Shown in pieces: positions 63,390-64,000 of a stretch of 64,000 bases of DNA; positions within the stretch are counted from its first letter, which is position 1; the number at the start of each line of letters is the position of its first letter. A program made the translations under genes and the position numbers. The notes beneath the pieces were generated by a model, which had not been told where the DNA came from, searched no databases, and saw only the letters and a list, made by a program, of their open reading frames with translations. The stretch comes from Aristolochia californica (taxonomy: Eukaryota; Streptophyta; Magnoliopsida; Piperales; Aristolochiaceae). The DNA lies in assembly GCA_029961685.1 (NCBI GenBank), contig JARWKL010000007.1:24809013-24873012 (forward strand), read 5' to 3'.

Positions 63390-64000
63390 GGGATGAAGGG
63401 AGAGCGAAAAACTCGAAGTTTTGATTTAAGAAAAATGTGTACATCTAAAAAGGAAATGCACAATGCACATATGTAGAGAGAGATAATTCAAAAGAGTATC
63501 TGTAATTTTTAGGGATTGTAAGCACCTTTTCCTTTTTATATCTCAGGTTTTGCAATCGTCGGGAAAAATGGGTTGCGGAGGATTTTTAACTGAGTGTTGA
63601 ATTGCAATCAATAATTCATTTCATACAAAAATATAGCCCGTTACACATAATAAATCACATTACAATCATCTATGATTAATATTTCAACTTTTTGCAAATG
63701 GGCAAAATAACGGCATGTTTGACTCGGGTAAATATCCCACCGCAAGTTCACTTGAGAATTTAATGAGCGTTTGTTATTCTCTTTAAAAGTTTTGCATCCA
63801 TAGCTCATTTGTGTCTTTAACATGTTTCAAACATGCATATCCATTTTTAAAACATGTGTGGACAAAATCTCTTTCTTGCAAAATTCCAGGCTATTACGGT
63901 TAAACTAGTGGAATTTCCCAAAATTGGATAAGAAAACTTTTGTGTTCATTTGTGTTGGGTGAATAAATTTTCTTTATTTATATTTTTTATTGTTCTAAAT
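63390..64000 (+). repeat. Type C monomer cut by the window edge
   Basis: The first 611 bp of an ordinary C monomer (CTCGAAG, GGGTTGCGGAGG, GCAAGTTCAC, GTGTGGAC, TGTGTTGGGTGAATAA). The array continues beyond the window. Confidence 0.93.

Larger units (their letters stand above)
1..64000 (+). repeat. Satellite DNA array, ~674-bp monomers in an A-B-C trimeric higher-order repeat
   Basis: The window is filled end to end by head-to-tail copies of one AT-rich monomer. The conserved GGGATGAAGG phase motif recurs at 18, 692, 1368, 2042 and so on to 63390, usually 671-676 bp apart. Three types (A, B, C) differ at many linked sites and normally alternate A-B-C, so the true period is about 2.02 kb. Copies of one type in different trimers are clearly closer to each other than to neighbouring types, which defines a higher-order repeat. 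No inversion, unique insert or transposon was seen. Function is unknown; centromeric, pericentromeric or subtelomeric heterochromatin is the usual home of such arrays. Confidence 0.97.

Noticed and set aside
1..64000. Short open frames (60-111 codons) on both strands as protein-coding genes
   Set aside because: They repeat in step with the 674-bp monomer, overlap on both strands, are often interrupted by stops or frameshifts in sister copies, have no recognisable domain, and indels between copies are not multiples of three. The satellite itself explains them.
1..64000. CENP-B box (TTCG-N4-A-N2-CGGG)
   Set aside because: TTCGGGATGAAGGG at the phase motif looks similar but lacks the required A and CGGG spacing; no proper match was seen on either strand.
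1..64000. Plant telomere-type heptamer TTTAGGG
   Set aside because: Each monomer has single hits such as TTTTTAGGGATTG or TATTAGGGTTAAAC, but never a tandem run, so there is no evidence for telomeric or interstitial telomeric sequence.
1..64000. CRISPR array
   Set aside because: The regular repeats are 674-bp full-length satellite monomers with no unique spacers and no cas genes.
1..64000. LTR retrotransposon or other mobile element as the source of the repeats
   Set aside because: No reverse transcriptase, integrase or transposase sequence, no primer-binding site or target duplications; the monomers adjoin directly without internal regions.
1..64000. rRNA spacer or 5S rRNA repeat
   Set aside because: No 5S, 18S or 28S-like stretch or internal Pol III control region is recognisable in any monomer type.

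Overview
The whole 64 kb is one uninterrupted head-to-tail satellite DNA array. No credible protein-coding gene, RNA gene, transposon, CRISPR array or unique sequence is visible. The array is AT-rich (roughly one third G+C by eye), all monomers lie in one orientation, and the basic monomer is about 674 bp. This points to a eukaryotic nuclear genome: centromeric, pericentromeric, subtelomeric or other heterochromatin. The species and the satellite family were not recognised. A plant would be plausible, but nothing in the sequence proves it.

Monomers are phased here on the conserved GGGATGAAGG motif. The window holds 95 monomer starts, from 18 to 63390, in three divergent types. Type A has GGAAAAGCACAATG, GGTGGCAGAGG, GTTAGATCAAATTTTTG and CCAAGCTTAATAGGG. 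Type B has GAAGGGGGAGCG, GGGAAACGGGGGAGGC, GTTGACTTCAAATCC, TTTCTGGCATGC and CCAAGATATTAG. Type C has AAAACTCGAAG, AAATGGGTTGCGGAGG, TTAATTATGTCAGC, CGCAAGTTCAC, GTGTGGATGAAATC and TGTGTTGGGTGAATAA. The normal order is A-B-C, giving a higher-order repeat (HOR) of about 2.02 kb. Twenty clean trimers of 2016-2024 bp are present.

Layout: (1) 1-19.9 kb is rearranged. A segment of about 12.1 kb (about 0.37-12.5 kb) is followed directly by a collinear copy of about 7.4 kb (about 12.5-19.9 kb). The second copy lacks one monomer equivalent and a six-monomer block. (2) 19.6-29.7 kb holds five consecutive clean trimers. (3) 29.7-46.4 kb mixes trimers with two-monomer units made by in-phase A/B or B/C fusion. 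It also holds one lone A/C monomer and one monomer with two deletions. (4) 46.4-59.9 kb is mostly clean trimers plus one five-monomer variant made by a C/A fusion. (5) 59.9-64 kb is disordered, with a B/C hybrid, a local duplication of about 192 bp, a mosaic monomer with two deletions and an A/B hybrid.

Nothing works as an operon. Short open frames recur once per monomer on both strands because the satellite recurs; I do not call them genes. The main content is the record of unequal crossover and conversion between three monomer types, and two short dyad-symmetric motifs carried by the monomers. Coordinates of type switches are intervals between diagnostic sites read by eye.
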